DNA of 27,708 bases from Bacteroidales bacterium (GCA_900769345.1 CAAGGJ010000125.1:1-27708); one strand, 5' to 3'; positions 15,926 to 25,637 are shown, counted from the stretch's first letter. Notes: generated by a model from the sequence alone, not told the origin. Numbers and translations are program-made.

Positions 15926-18460
15926 CTACTTCAGTTTTAGTTCAACCATATCTTCGAGCGAAACGAAGTTATAGCCTTTCTTCTTAAGCGTCTTAATCAA
16001 AGCCGGCAGACGGTCGTAGAACTTATCGGTTCGTTCGGGATCGGCGCCCATGTGCACCATCAGAATATGTCCGTTAAGTCCGTTAGGGTCGGTCTTTTCG
16101 CACTTCATAATATCGTCCCACAGTTTTTTGCTCGAGCAATATTTTGCGCCCATACTCGGAGTGGTATAGTCGTTCGACGAACCGGTGCCAGGAGTGAAAT
16201 TCACCACTTGCAAGCCCAATTCCTTAGCCCAACTTGCCACAGTACTATTGTACCATTCGTAAGGAGGAATGAAATATGGAGCATCACTCTTGGCAATACC
16301 ATGCTGCGCAAGCGATTCGAAACTGTGCTTTATGTCGTCGACAAACTCCTGCTTGGTCACGAGCATCGAGTCGGGGTTTTCCCACGACATATAGAGCAAA
16401 TGTCCGTAGCTGTGACTGCCCACATAGTGACCTTCGTCATTCATTCGCTTAAGCAAATCAGGGAAACGATTGGCAAACTCGCCGGTAATGAAAAATGCGC
16501 CTTTCACTTGATTTTTCTTCAGCGTATTGAGGATTTTTTCTCCACCTTCAGCACGGTCATGACCTGTGAAAACGAGGCAAATATTCTTCTTCGACACATC
16601 GCCGCGAACCACGCCGCCGCGGCTATAAACATTGCGGTCGGCTGTAACGCCGCTTTGTGCCATGCCTTCCATCTGATAGGTCGATAGCGGGAAGGTGAGC
16701 GACGCAGTACCATCCATAGTAGGTTCGTTGGTAGAATAGTCGTGCATATTGTCGTGATACACCATATAATCCATCTGGAAATCGTCGTAATTGGTCGGTC
16801 CAAATCCATTTCTAACATCATGAGCAAGGTTTACGCCTCTCAGACCGTCGAAGATATTCTTATACACAGGTCCGTCGACGAGTCCGCCTGTGGTATTTCC
16901 AACCTCCTCATACACTAGACTCGAATGTGGCTGCTTGGGGTAGTTGCCGCCTATAGGCAGTTCCACCACCATACTCACACCCCACGGATTGCAACCGAAG
17001 AGCCAGTCGCGCAGCGAACCTTCCATTTCTTCATAAGTGTTATCGCCGGTAAGTTGACGATAAAGTATGCACTGTGTTATCAATGCCGAAGTAAGGTTAT
17101 TAGAGCACCAAACACTCGGCACTCCGTTCATAAATGGCGAATCGAGTTCTTTTGCACGTTCGTACACACGCTGCAAACCGGTTTTGATATTACGAATAAA
17201 CTCACGCTTGATGCGTTCGTCACCCATCATGGCAAGTTGATAGTGACCCATATTCATAAAGGGATATATCTGATAGTGCTTTACACTGTCGGCACCCATC
17301 CAAGGCGTAACCGGCTCGCGGCGGCCATACTCGAGCGCTTGTTGCAGATATTTCTTGTCGCCGGTCTTGCGATACATCTCTATTGCTCCGAGCTCCATAT
17401 CATCTACCCAATTGTCCTCCTCATAGATATAAGGCGACACCACCGACGCCGTTTGGCAATTACCCGGCTTGTCGAGTCCTACCTGATAGGCATCGGCAGC
17501 CTTGGCACCAATAGTTTCGGCAAGTTCGGGATAGAACGGCTTCAACACCTGCGAACCGAAAGCGAAATCGCTTGCAAATTTTCCTGCAGTGCTTGCCACG
17601 CCCATTGTGGCATTCATAAACTTCCCGCGTTGCTGCGGCTCACCTGTGCAGAAATACACCGGGCGTCCGTTATTAGGGCCGTAGCCGTAGTCGGCTGGGT
17701 CGTTTTGCGGCAAGCGCATACCCGCATGATCGCGATCGTCGGCAAGCTGGTTATAGAGTTCGCCTTTCTCTGGATTCATACGATTGAGCCAATCCATACC
17801 CCATCTTATCTCGTCTACAATATCAGGGATGCCATTCGCTCCGGCAAGACCATCTGTTTTGTGATAGTCGCCAAATGCTTCAGGGTTCTGGCTATAAGCA
17901 AACATCATCTGATAGATGGCATTGGCTGTGGTAGTGGTATACTGCAAGCAGTCGCTGGCATCATGCCATCCACCACGCACGTCGATATATTGCCCCGTTT
18001 TGGTGGGGTGATACACTATGTAGCCGTCTTTCTGATGGCAATGCGCATTGAGATAGGGATTAAATCCGCAACGGTTTTGACGCAGGTAATTGAGCACAAA
18101 ATCGGCGGTTCCGTTATACACGGCGCCATTGATAGCAAAATCGGCAGAGCGCGAATTGCCCACACGGATGTAATAAGTGCCCGGGGCGGTAAGTTTTGAA
18201 AAATTCAGACGGCTTGTGGTGAGCATCTTACCATAAGGCGCAGTGGCAGTCACATCGCCTTGAGCCGAGCGATACACCACCTTATGAGTAAAGGCATCGC
18301 ACACCTCAAAAGCGTCGACCGATCGCGATTCGTTGCTCAGAAACACTGCCACTTTGGTGGCTTTGGGAATATAACCCAACTGATTGATGCGAATGTAGTC
18401 GGCTGCATAACTCGCCGCCACCATCGCTGAAGTTAAAATAGCTGTTAACAATCTCTTCAT
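15926..18460 (-). CDS. Secreted GH9 glycoside hydrolase fused to NodB/CE4 deacetylase-like domain
   Basis: Exported two-enzyme protein of 844 residues, presumably acting on beta-1,4-linked polysaccharide. Residues 1-19 form a signal peptide (cleavage after SYA). Residues 20-112 are the Ig-like cellulase N-domain (IRINQLGYIP). The GH9 (alpha/alpha)6 barrel covers about 117-600, with GGWHDASDC carrying base/nucleophile candidates Asp167 and Asp170, PHSS at 511, and the general-acid candidate Glu579 in NEPTMDG. A NodB-type domain covers about 625-840. Its motif 1 reads VFTGHDRAEG instead of the usual TFDDG, motif 2 is SHSYGH (His683, His687), motif 3 is IPPYEW rather than RxPY, and motif 5 is MVHMGADP (His803). 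The deacetylase part may therefore have altered chemistry. It lies 56 nt after menE; no promoter was seen in the gap. Confidence 0.92.
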   Translation of the reverse strand: MKRLLTAILTSAMVAASYAADYIRINQLGYIPKATKVAVFLSNESRSVDAFEVCDAFTHKVVYRSAQGDVTATAPYGKMLTTSRLNFSKLTAPGTYYIRVGNSRSADFAINGAVYNGTADFVLNYLRQNRCGFNPYLNAHCHQKDGYIVYHPTKTGQYIDVRGGWHDASDCLQYTTTTANAIYQMMFAYSQNPEAFGDYHKTDGLAGANGIPDIVDEIRWGMDWLNRMNPEKGELYNQLADDRDHAGMRLPQNDPADYGYGPNNGRPVYFCTGEPQQRGKFMNATMGVASTAGKFASDFAFGSQVLKPFYPELAETIGAKAADAYQVGLDKPGNCQTASVVSPYIYEEDNWVDDMELGAIEMYRKTGDKKYLQQALEYGRREPVTPWMGADSVKHYQIYPFMNMGHYQLAMMGDERIKREFIRNIKTGLQRVYERAKELDSPFMNGVPSVWCSNNLTSALITQCILYRQLTGDNTYEEMEGSLRDWLFGCNPWGVSMVVELPIGGNYPKQPHSSLVYEEVGNTTGGLVDGPVYKNIFDGLRGVNLAHDVRNGFGPTNYDDFQMDYMVYHDNMHDYSTNEPTMDGTASLTFPLSTYQMEGMAQSGVTADRNVYSRGGVVRGDVSKKNICLVFTGHDRAEGGEKILNTLKKNQVKGAFFITGEFANRFPDLLKRMNDEGHYVGSHSYGHLLYMSWENPDSMLVTKQEFVDDIKHSFESLAQHGIAKSDAPYFIPPYEWYNSTVASWAKELGLQVVNFTPGTGSSNDYTTPSMGAKYCSSKKLWDDIMKCEKTDPNGLNGHILMVHMGADPERTDKFYDRLPALIKTLKKKGYNFVSLEDMVELKLK

Positions 18461-18516
18461 GACATTTTTTTGTTTTTTATGGTTATAACTAATTTTTATT
18501 TTGGTTTTCCGTTTTG

Positions 18517-19551
18517 CTAAAATGTTTGCCTTTTAACCTTACCTGTGGAGGTTAAAGGGAATTTGTTAAGTACCACATAATGCTTTGGTACTGAATATCG
18601 AGGCAACACTTCTTTTAAGCGTTTCTCTAAGTCGAGAGGGAGCGATTGGAGCATAGGTTTTCCGCTCGGTGAAGTGGCATCTTCCACCACCAGCACCACC
18701 TCATCACCCCATTTATCGTTGGGTGCCGATGTGATATAAAATCGTTTGTCGCCCATCAGTGGAGTCATCAATGTCTCCACCTCCTCGGGGTGCACTTTGA
18801 TGCCTCCGGTAACTATAACATTATCGAGACGACCTTTCCAATAGAAATGACGGCAATCGATCAATTCCACCACATCGCGAGTTTCGAAATGCGAATTTAT
18901 GAAATGTGGCACATCAATAATCAGACAACCATTGCCATCGGTATCGAAATGCACTTCGCCCAAAGCAGTATAGGGCTGCGGCATTTTAGCCACCGGTGCG
19001 AGCGCCACATGGCTGCATGTTTCGGTCATCCCGTAAGTAAGATAAGCTTTTGCACCAAGGTCTACGAGTCTGTTTTGCCAACGCGACACGAGTTTTCCAC
19101 CACCCACTATCATGGCGTCAATCATAGCCAAGCGGTCGGGATTCTGCACCAGATAAGGAATCTGCGAAGGCACAAAAGCGGCAAGCGAAATGCGTTTGCC
19201 GTGATAATTGGCAAGCGGACGATTGCCGGGTTGCTCTATCACTATGTTTGCGCCAAGCTCCAAAGCGCGCACAAGCATCATCTTGCCTGCAATATAGTCC
19301 GGCGAAAGGCACAAATAGAGCGTAGACTGCGACGAGAGTCCGAAAAACGCATTGGTAAACCGCGCCGATGCCACCATATCGGTCTTGTCAAGACATATAG
19401 GCCTGGGCTTACCCGTAGAACCCGACGTGTGAGCCGTAATGTAAGACTTATCATCGAAAAATTCAGCAATAAACTCCCACACGCGCTGTGGAGCGGCTTT
19501 TCTCACATCGTCAAGACTGCTGCACGGTATGTTATTTATCGTTATCTTCAC
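18517..19551 (-). CDS. menE: o-Succinylbenzoate-CoA ligase (short form)
   Basis: Activates o-succinylbenzoate with ATP and CoA in menaquinone synthesis. The 344-residue adenylate-forming enzyme is shorter than the usual 450-500 aa; the region before the P-loop is reduced to about 40 residues, which I recall as normal for Bacteroidota MenE. Motifs present are the phosphate loop HTSGSTGKPRP (41-51), YGMTETCSH (A5), GRLDNVIVTGGIKVHPEEVE (A8) and the catalytic lysine Lys338 in TSTGKVKR. It is the last men gene of the operon, 23 nt after menC. The two flanking men genes settle the substrate, since AMP-ligases are hard to tell apart by sequence. Confidence 0.94.
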   Translation of the reverse strand: MKITINNIPCSSLDDVRKAAPQRVWEFIAEFFDDKSYITAHTSGSTGKPRPICLDKTDMVASARFTNAFFGLSSQSTLYLCLSPDYIAGKMMLVRALELGANIVIEQPGNRPLANYHGKRISLAAFVPSQIPYLVQNPDRLAMIDAMIVGGGKLVSRWQNRLVDLGAKAYLTYGMTETCSHVALAPVAKMPQPYTALGEVHFDTDGNGCLIIDVPHFINSHFETRDVVELIDCRHFYWKGRLDNVIVTGGIKVHPEEVETLMTPLMGDKRFYITSAPNDKWGDEVVLVVEDATSPSGKPMLQSLPLDLEKRLKEVLPRYSVPKHYVVLNKFPLTSTGKVKRQTF

Positions 19552-19574
19552 TTACGTTGATTGAAATAATAGTG

Positions 19575-20627
19575 TTAAACTGTCACCCAATTCAGTTCAG
19601 GCATCTCCCATTTGCCTTCGGGATTATAGGCCAAATAATCGGCTTTCTGATAGAGCGGACTTTCAATGTTGTTGGTATACAAAGCACCTGTGCCAAGGCC
19701 TTGGGGAATGAGTGGATTGAGTTTCGACACCACTTGCGCTATGGCATTCAGGCCTACATTCGACTCAAGCGCCGAAGTAAACCACGCACCTATATTCATC
19801 ACCTTAGCCATCTTCAACCACTCTTGTGCGCCGTCGAAACCGCCCATTAGCGAGGGCTTCAGGATAAGATATTGCGGTGCTATCTCGCGTAGGAGCATAA
19901 ACATCTGCATAGGGTCGGTGACACCTATCAGTTCCTCATCGAGGGCGATGGGGATGGGTGATTCGGCACAAATCTTGCGCATCTCAGCCCACTGATTTGG
20001 CTTAATGGGCTGCTCACACGAGTGGATCTGATATGCAGCAAGGCGGTTAAGTTTGGGCAATGCTTCCTCGGGCGAAAAACCGCCGTTGGCATCTACCCTT
20101 ATCGTGAGCGATTGGCTTGAAAAACGGTCTCGCAACTGCTTTATGAGTTGGAGTTCGCTTTCAAAGTCTATCGCACCTATCTTCAACTTTATGGTAGTGA
20201 ATCCCGCCGAGAGTTTTTCCTCAATGCGTGAGCTCATTTCGTCGAATGAGCCCATCCACACGAGTCCGTTGATGGGGATAGTGGTCAGTCCGTGCACAAA
20301 AGGCGTGTCTACCACCACCCTGCGGCCACCATTCGAGAGGTCGGAGAGCGCAGTTTCCAAGCCAAATTGCAGCGACGAGTATTCGGAAAGGTCGGTAGCC
20401 TTGCCGAGGCCTATGTTTTGGCACATCTCACGCAGTTTCGACTCATAGAGCGGCGTATCTTCGCGCGAAAGTCCCTTAAAAAGGGCACATTCGCCCAAGC
20501 CGTAGACTTCAGGATTGCTCTCATCCCACACCTTTAGGAAATAGGTGTCCTTATGGAGCATTATGCCTCTCGAAGTGCCTGCCGGGGCCTTAAAAATCAG
20601 TCGATATGGAGCATAAGCGGCTTTCAT
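19575..20627 (-). CDS. menC: o-Succinylbenzoate synthase
   Basis: Dehydrates SHCHC to o-succinylbenzoate in menaquinone synthesis; enolase superfamily. The 350 residues show the full active-site set: Lys147/Lys149 (IKLKIG), metal ligands Asp179 (RVDANGGF), Glu205 (CEQPI) and Asp230 (ALDEEL), and the second catalytic lysine Lys257 (LKPSLMGG). The start codon overlaps the menB stop by one base (TAATG), so the pair is translationally coupled. Other superfamily members such as muconate cycloisomerase or dipeptide epimerase are excluded by context. Confidence 0.96.
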   Translation of the reverse strand: MKAAYAPYRLIFKAPAGTSRGIMLHKDTYFLKVWDESNPEVYGLGECALFKGLSREDTPLYESKLREMCQNIGLGKATDLSEYSSLQFGLETALSDLSNGGRRVVVDTPFVHGLTTIPINGLVWMGSFDEMSSRIEEKLSAGFTTIKLKIGAIDFESELQLIKQLRDRFSSQSLTIRVDANGGFSPEEALPKLNRLAAYQIHSCEQPIKPNQWAEMRKICAESPIPIALDEELIGVTDPMQMFMLLREIAPQYLILKPSLMGGFDGAQEWLKMAKVMNIGAWFTSALESNVGLNAIAQVVSKLNPLIPQGLGTGALYTNNIESPLYQKADYLAYNPEGKWEMPELNWVTV

Positions 20628-21451
20628 TAACCAGGGAATTTAGGATATTTTTCGAAATCGGGATTGCGTTTTTCGAGGAAAGCATTTTTGCCTTCTTGAG
20701 CTTCCTCCATAGTGTAATACATAAGAGTGGCATCGCCTGCAAGTTCCATCAGACCGCGCTGACCATCGAGTTCGGCATTCAAGCAGCGCTTAACCATGCG
20801 AATAGCAAAGGGGCTGCGGCTCATAATGATTTCACACCATTCCACCACCTCGTCTTCGAGGCGTTCGAGGGGCACCACTTTATTAATCATACCCATTTCG
20901 AGGGCTTCGGCGGCAGTATAGAGTTTGCAGAGATACCATATCTCGCGTGTCTTTTTCTGACCCACACAGCGAGCCAGATAACTTGAGCCAAATCCGCCGT
21001 CGAAACTTCCCACTTTAGGACCTGTCTGACCAAATTTGGCATTCTCCGATGCTATCGAGAGGTCGCAAATCACATTGAGCACATTTCCACCGCCCACTGC
21101 GTAGCCATTCACCATAGCTATCACAGGTTTGGGTATTGAGCGAATCACCTTGTGAAGGTCGAGCACATTGAGTCGTGGAGTTCCCTCGCTATCGCGATAA
21201 CCGCCGAGAGTCTTATAGTTTTGGTCGCCACCCGAGCAGAATGCCTTGTCGCCAGCGCCGGTGAGCACTATTACTCTGATGTCGCTACGTTCGCGGCATA
21301 TATCGAAAGCATCGAGCATTTCGGTGTTGGTGAGCGGTCGGAAGGCGTTATACACTTCCGGGCGGTTGATTGTAATCTTTGCTATACCTTTATATTGCTC
21401 AAACAATATGTCGGTGTAGCTCTTTATGGTAGTCCATTCTCTGTTTGACAT
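20627..21451 (-). CDS. menB: 1,4-Dihydroxy-2-naphthoyl-CoA synthase
   Basis: Ring-closing crotonase that converts o-succinylbenzoyl-CoA to 1,4-dihydroxy-2-naphthoyl-CoA. The 274 residues match the family length. Family features are AFCSGGDQNYKTLGGY near residue 70, the oxyanion-hole region MVNGYAVGGGNVLNVICDL near 110, and KVGSFDGGFGSSYLARCVGQ near 145, the last being a distinctive MenB stretch. It lies 13 nt after menD and overlaps menC by one base. Confidence 0.97.
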   Translation of the reverse strand: MSNREWTTIKSYTDILFEQYKGIAKITINRPEVYNAFRPLTNTEMLDAFDICRERSDIRVIVLTGAGDKAFCSGGDQNYKTLGGYRDSEGTPRLNVLDLHKVIRSIPKPVIAMVNGYAVGGGNVLNVICDLSIASENAKFGQTGPKVGSFDGGFGSSYLARCVGQKKTREIWYLCKLYTAAEALEMGMINKVVPLERLEDEVVEWCEIIMSRSPFAIRMVKRCLNAELDGQRGLMELAGDATLMYYTMEEAQEGKNAFLEKRNPDFEKYPKFPG

Positions 21452-21464
21452 AATAGTTGTATGT

Positions 21465-23171
21465 TTATTGTTTGTTATTTATTCTATTTTTTGTTCGATT
21501 ATAAAAGTTGCGAAGCACCTCGGCATTGATTTCACCGGGTGTGGTCACAGCCAAGATTGCTGCTCTATCACATGCAAATAATTTTTGCAGATTTTTACCG
21601 AGTAGCTCCTCCGAGTCGGCCTCGAAATACTCAAACCCGAATGCTGCGGCATATTTTGCCACATCCACACGGCGTTTTACTTCGAAATATTGCTCAAGTT
21701 CGGGCAAATCAGACGGTCCTTTAATAAAACGAAATATTCCGCCGCCATCGTTGCAAATCGCCACTATCTTCAGCCGAGCACTGTTGTACTGCGATGCCAA
21801 TCCGTTAACGTCGTAGGCAAAACTCATATCGCCGGTTATCAGCAGCACAGGTTTTTCGCTCACTAATGATGCTCCGAGTGCTGTGGAAGTACAGCCATCG
21901 ATTCCCGACACACCACGATTGCACAAATATGCCACACCGGACACTCGTTCAAAGAGTTGCACATAACGCACCGTCAGTCCGTTCGACAGATGCAGCGTCA
22001 CATCATCATTGAGCGAATGCATTATGATATCCATTGCTTTAAAGTCGCTCCAAGGTTGGCGAGATGCAAAATCTCGTGCCGATTCGAGTCCTTGGTGCAG
22101 CAAATGCATCCACTTTGCTGAATAATCACTCCGGCAAATTTCGTGATTGAGAGCCAAGATATCTTCAAAGAATTGTGTAGCACCGGTATGCACTTGCATA
22201 GTAATGCCTTGCATAGTGTCGATAATATTTTCATCGAGCCCCACGCGCCACTGCTCGGCATGTGCAGCATAGGTGCGCAGATATTGCTTCATAAGGCGCG
22301 ATACGGGTGCTCCACCCACATAGATAAGCAAATCGGGAGCAAAATCGGTGCTTCTATCGATAGGTATTACCGATAAAGCCGCATCGATGCAGTTGATAAT
22401 TCTTTTGCCTTCAATTTGAGCAAGATGTTCGGCAAGCACCACCACATTATCGCGTTGAGCCATAGCGCGAAGCAATGCTTCGAGGCGCTCATCGATGTGC
22501 ATAAATCCGCACAGCACCATCACGCGCTGCGAGTGGGCTATTTGTTCCGCCAAGTACTTTGCCCTGGATGTAGCAAGTGTCTCGCTCGACTCTGCGCGGT
22601 CAATCAACCTAAATCCCGACTCTGAGGCTTCGCAAAGCGAATAGATGGGTTCGCCTATATGTATATTGATATGCACCGGACGGCAAGTGCCGCTCGTGGC
22701 TTCGAAATATGCTTCATTGAGAATGCGATTGACATACCACGACTGCTCATCGTTATCGATTAGCGATGGCAATGAATAACTGTTTTTCACAAAATTGGCA
22801 AACACGCCGTTTTGACGCATGGTTTGGCTATCGTTTTGGTCAATCCAGGCTTGTGGTCGGTCGGCAGTAATTACCAACAGTGGGCATTGCTGATAATAAG
22901 CCTCGGCAATAGCCGGTGCAAGATTGAGCACAGCCGTACCTGAGGTGCAAACCACAGCCACCGGTCTTTGCGTGGCACCACTTATGCCCAACGCCACAAA
23001 TCCGGCACTGCGTTCGTCCACTACCACCACTTTCTCAATGCGCTCTTCGCGCGAAAGTGCCACCAGCAACGGTGCATTGCGTGAACCGGGCGACACCACA
23101 GCATGAGTCACTCCTCGGCTTACAAGCAAGTCGACTAACCTATGGCATGTTTTATGTATTGTGTTTTGCAT
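21465..23171 (-). CDS. menD: SEPHCHC synthase (2-succinyl-5-enolpyruvyl-6-hydroxy-3-cyclohexene-1-carboxylate synthase)
   Basis: Thiamine-diphosphate enzyme joining isochorismate and 2-oxoglutarate in the first committed step of menaquinone synthesis. The 568 residues have the three-domain layout of ThDP enzymes. The N-terminal pyrimidine-binding domain includes AVVSPGSRNAPL and VDERSAGFVALGIS, with the catalytic Glu in DERSA. VCTSGTAVLNLAPAIAEAYY follows. The C-terminal pyrophosphate-binding domain has GDMSFAYDVNGL and NDGGGIFRF. The 82-nt gap to menF carries a consensus promoter, so menD and the downstream men genes can be transcribed independently. Confidence 0.98.
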   Translation of the reverse strand: MQNTIHKTCHRLVDLLVSRGVTHAVVSPGSRNAPLLVALSREERIEKVVVVDERSAGFVALGISGATQRPVAVVCTSGTAVLNLAPAIAEAYYQQCPLLVITADRPQAWIDQNDSQTMRQNGVFANFVKNSYSLPSLIDNDEQSWYVNRILNEAYFEATSGTCRPVHINIHIGEPIYSLCEASESGFRLIDRAESSETLATSRAKYLAEQIAHSQRVMVLCGFMHIDERLEALLRAMAQRDNVVVLAEHLAQIEGKRIINCIDAALSVIPIDRSTDFAPDLLIYVGGAPVSRLMKQYLRTYAAHAEQWRVGLDENIIDTMQGITMQVHTGATQFFEDILALNHEICRSDYSAKWMHLLHQGLESARDFASRQPWSDFKAMDIIMHSLNDDVTLHLSNGLTVRYVQLFERVSGVAYLCNRGVSGIDGCTSTALGASLVSEKPVLLITGDMSFAYDVNGLASQYNSARLKIVAICNDGGGIFRFIKGPSDLPELEQYFEVKRRVDVAKYAAAFGFEYFEADSEELLGKNLQKLFACDRAAILAVTTPGEINAEVLRNFYNRTKNRINNKQ

Positions 23172-23208
23172 TCAGGAACCAAAATTTGTTGTGATAGTTT
23201 ATCTATTC

Positions 23209-23239
23209 CAAATTTACAACAATTTTGGCATTTATCAAA
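23209..23239 (-). promoter_or_regulatory. Internal promoter upstream of menD
   Basis: On the minus strand TTTG (23236-23239), a 19-nt spacer and TAAATTTG (23209-23216) fit the Bacteroidota consensus exactly. It lies wholly within the menF-menD gap, giving a leader of about 30 nt. Confidence 0.82.
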
Positions 23240-23253
23240 TAGGAGATTCGCTT

Positions 23254-24300
23254 TTATACGTATTCACGAAGCAACTGCGACTTCATTTCGGTCTCATTCC
23301 ACTCGTCGTCGGCATTACTTAGCGCTGTGAGACCGCCACCCGAGTAGATGCAATAGCGACTGCTGTCGAACATCATCGACCGCAAATTAACGAAGAAATC
23401 AAAATCACCGGTGGCATAGACCGGACCAATGTATCCGCCGTAATATAGGCGACGATGCTTCTCATTTTGCATCACAAACTTCACAGCATCTACTTGCGGA
23501 AGGCCTGAAATGGCTGGAGTGGGATGAAGCGCATTCTTCATCTTCTCGATTTGCGACATTGTAAGGCGCTCGGCTGTAAACAAATTGCAGATATGCTTCA
23601 CATTGCCTGCACGGCGGTCGGTGGTTTCCGATTTGGTGTATTTTATGCCGAGTTCTTGCATTTTTTGCGCTATAAAATCGGCTACAAATGCCTGTTCTTC
23701 CACCTCTTTGGCTGTCCAGGGGCGGTCGCTGTCGAAGGGCTTGGTGGCGGCAAGAGCCATGCAACTCACATTGCGATGATGCGACGAGAGAAACTGCTCG
23801 GGCGTAACGCCGAGCCATGCACCGGTCTCGGCGGTATTATAGAAGAAAACAAACGACTGCTTATTGTTCTCGCAAAGCGAGCGAAAGATGCTCGCCCAGT
23901 CGCTGATGACATGGCCGCCTACAATGGTTCGCGAAAGCACGAGTTTTCTAAACTTTCCCTGCTTCATTTCCTCGATGGCACGATGAGCAAGCTGCAAATA
24001 ATCGTGGTGCTCGGTGCTGTCGTTTTCTACCGGGCGGAGTGAGGTACAACTGTCCATAGTGGTGGCGGGTACCTTAAGAAAAGCCTTGGCATCGTATTGA
24101 CCGGCAATAAATGTGGGCTGTGCATCGCTTGTAACAGCAAAAGGATAGATGGCAAAACCTATATGCGACTGCTGCTCTATGAGTTGAGCACCAAATTCAT
24201 AGCACTCGCTCCCAGGCAGTCGATATGCAAAAAATCGCGCTTTATGTTTTATTGCACGATTTATGGCTTGCAGCACTTCTTGATTGTTTTCTTCGTTCAT
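23254..24300 (-). CDS. menF: Isochorismate synthase
   Basis: Isomerises chorismate to isochorismate at the head of menaquinone synthesis. The 348 residues carry the chorismate-binding fold: FRKLVLSRTI with the catalytic Lys119, the block ALAATKPFDSDRP, LHPTPAISGLPQ and YYGGYIGPV. It is somewhat shorter than E. coli MenF (431 aa) through a reduced N-terminal part. The start overlaps the end of rimO by 4 nt. A salicylate- or enterobactin-type EntC role is unlikely next to menD-B-C-E. Confidence 0.95.
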   Translation of the reverse strand: MNEENNQEVLQAINRAIKHKARFFAYRLPGSECYEFGAQLIEQQSHIGFAIYPFAVTSDAQPTFIAGQYDAKAFLKVPATTMDSCTSLRPVENDSTEHHDYLQLAHRAIEEMKQGKFRKLVLSRTIVGGHVISDWASIFRSLCENNKQSFVFFYNTAETGAWLGVTPEQFLSSHHRNVSCMALAATKPFDSDRPWTAKEVEEQAFVADFIAQKMQELGIKYTKSETTDRRAGNVKHICNLFTAERLTMSQIEKMKNALHPTPAISGLPQVDAVKFVMQNEKHRRLYYGGYIGPVYATGDFDFFVNLRSMMFDSSRYCIYSGGGLTALSNADDEWNETEMKSQLLREYV

Positions 24301-25598
24301 CTCACCTCTCCTATCAAGTCGAACGGCATAGCTTCCACTATGGTAACGTCGTAAAATTCGCCTGTTTTGAGTTTCTTATCTTTCTTTATAAGCACTTCGG
24401 GGTCTACCTCGGGCGAGTCGTACTGAGTGCGACCCACATAATAATCATCTTCTTCGCTATCGATAATCACGCGCTGCACTGTGCCCACTTTCTGCTCGTT
24501 GAGGTCGAGTGATATCTGCTCCTGTATGTCCATAAGTTGACTCACGCGCTCGTCTTTCACTTCTTGAGGTATCGCGTCGTCGTAGTGCTCTTGGGCATAG
24601 GTACCCTCCTCTTCGGAGTATGCGAATGCGCCCATGCGATCAAATTTGGCATTGCGCACAAACTGTTTCAACTCCTCAAATTCGGCGTCGCCCTCGCCGG
24701 GGAATCCAGCCATAAGCGTGGTGCGAATGTGTATGCCGGGCACTTCGCGGCGTATGCGCTCAAGCAGTGCCAATGTTTCCTCACGACCTATGTGGCGACG
24801 CATATTGGCAAGCACATTGTCGCTGATATGCTGCAGTGCTATGTCGAGATATTTGCACACATTTGGGTGCTTTGCCATCACCGGAAGCAGTTCGTAGGGA
24901 AACTGTGTGGGATAAGCATAGTGCAGTCTTATCCACTCCACGCCGGGTATTTGCGCCATGCGGTCGACCAGTTCGGGCAACTTCATTTCGCCGTAAAGGT
25001 CCAAGCCATACGACGAAAGATCTTGTGCAATCACATTAAATTCTTTCACACCTTCAGCCACAAGAGTGCGCACCTCGTCGAGAAGTTCGTCGACAGGCAC
25101 CGACTTATGGCGGCCGGTGATGAGTGGAATGGCGCAAAACGCACAGAAGCGATTGCAGCCCTCCGATATCTTGAGATAGGCATAATGGCGCGGTGTGGTA
25201 AGCACTCGCTCACTCGCCAATTCTTCGTGGTAGCTCTTTCCCAGGTCGGCAAGCATCTCTTTCCAATTGAATTTGCCATAAAACTTATCTACATCGGCAA
25301 ATTCGGGCTCGTTCTGCAATTCGGCGAGAAAACGCTCAGCGAGACAGCCCATCACAAAGAGTTTCTTGATTTTACCCTCGCGTTTGGCGTCGACAAGTTG
25401 CAATATCATATCCACCGACTCCTGCTGGGCATCCTGAATAAATCCACAAGTATTCACCACCACTATTTCACCGTTCACACGCGATGGATTGTGCTCCATA
25501 GTGTAGCCATTGGCGGCAAATTGGCGCATAAGATGCTCGCTATCTACAAGATTTTTCGAGCATCCCAGCGAAATTATGTCTATCTTATTTCTACGCAT
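24297..25598 (-). CDS. rimO: Ribosomal protein S12 methylthiotransferase RimO
   Basis: Radical SAM enzyme that adds a methylthio group to an aspartate of ribosomal protein S12. The 433 residues have the three-domain layout: an N-terminal UPF0004 domain with Cys13, Cys51 and Cys85 for one cluster; a radical SAM core with EGCNRFCAFC (Cys148, Cys152, Cys155); and a C-terminal TRAM domain (VIIDSEEDDYYVGRTQYDSP). The N-terminus DIISLGCSKNLVDSE and the PLITGRHKS segment separate RimO from the tRNA enzyme MiaB. It lies 39 nt after ftsY and overlaps menF by 4 nt. Confidence 0.98.
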   Translation of the reverse strand: MRRNKIDIISLGCSKNLVDSEHLMRQFAANGYTMEHNPSRVNGEIVVVNTCGFIQDAQQESVDMILQLVDAKREGKIKKLFVMGCLAERFLAELQNEPEFADVDKFYGKFNWKEMLADLGKSYHEELASERVLTTPRHYAYLKISEGCNRFCAFCAIPLITGRHKSVPVDELLDEVRTLVAEGVKEFNVIAQDLSSYGLDLYGEMKLPELVDRMAQIPGVEWIRLHYAYPTQFPYELLPVMAKHPNVCKYLDIALQHISDNVLANMRRHIGREETLALLERIRREVPGIHIRTTLMAGFPGEGDAEFEELKQFVRNAKFDRMGAFAYSEEEGTYAQEHYDDAIPQEVKDERVSQLMDIQEQISLDLNEQKVGTVQRVIIDSEEDDYYVGRTQYDSPEVDPEVLIKKDKKLKTGEFYDVTIVEAMPFDLIGEVR

Positions 25599-25637
25599 TC
25601 GATTTTTTGAAAAGTTTATTGGCTAAAGCCTTCGTTA

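Noticed and set aside
16925..18199. Plus-strand frame of 424 codons
   Set aside because: Antisense to the GH9 domain. It is long only because of codon bias; its translation is His/Ile/Arg-rich and unlike a real protein.
24537..25610. Plus-strand frame of 357 codons
   Set aside because: Antisense to rimO, whose cluster-binding cysteines and TRAM domain are all in the minus-strand frame.
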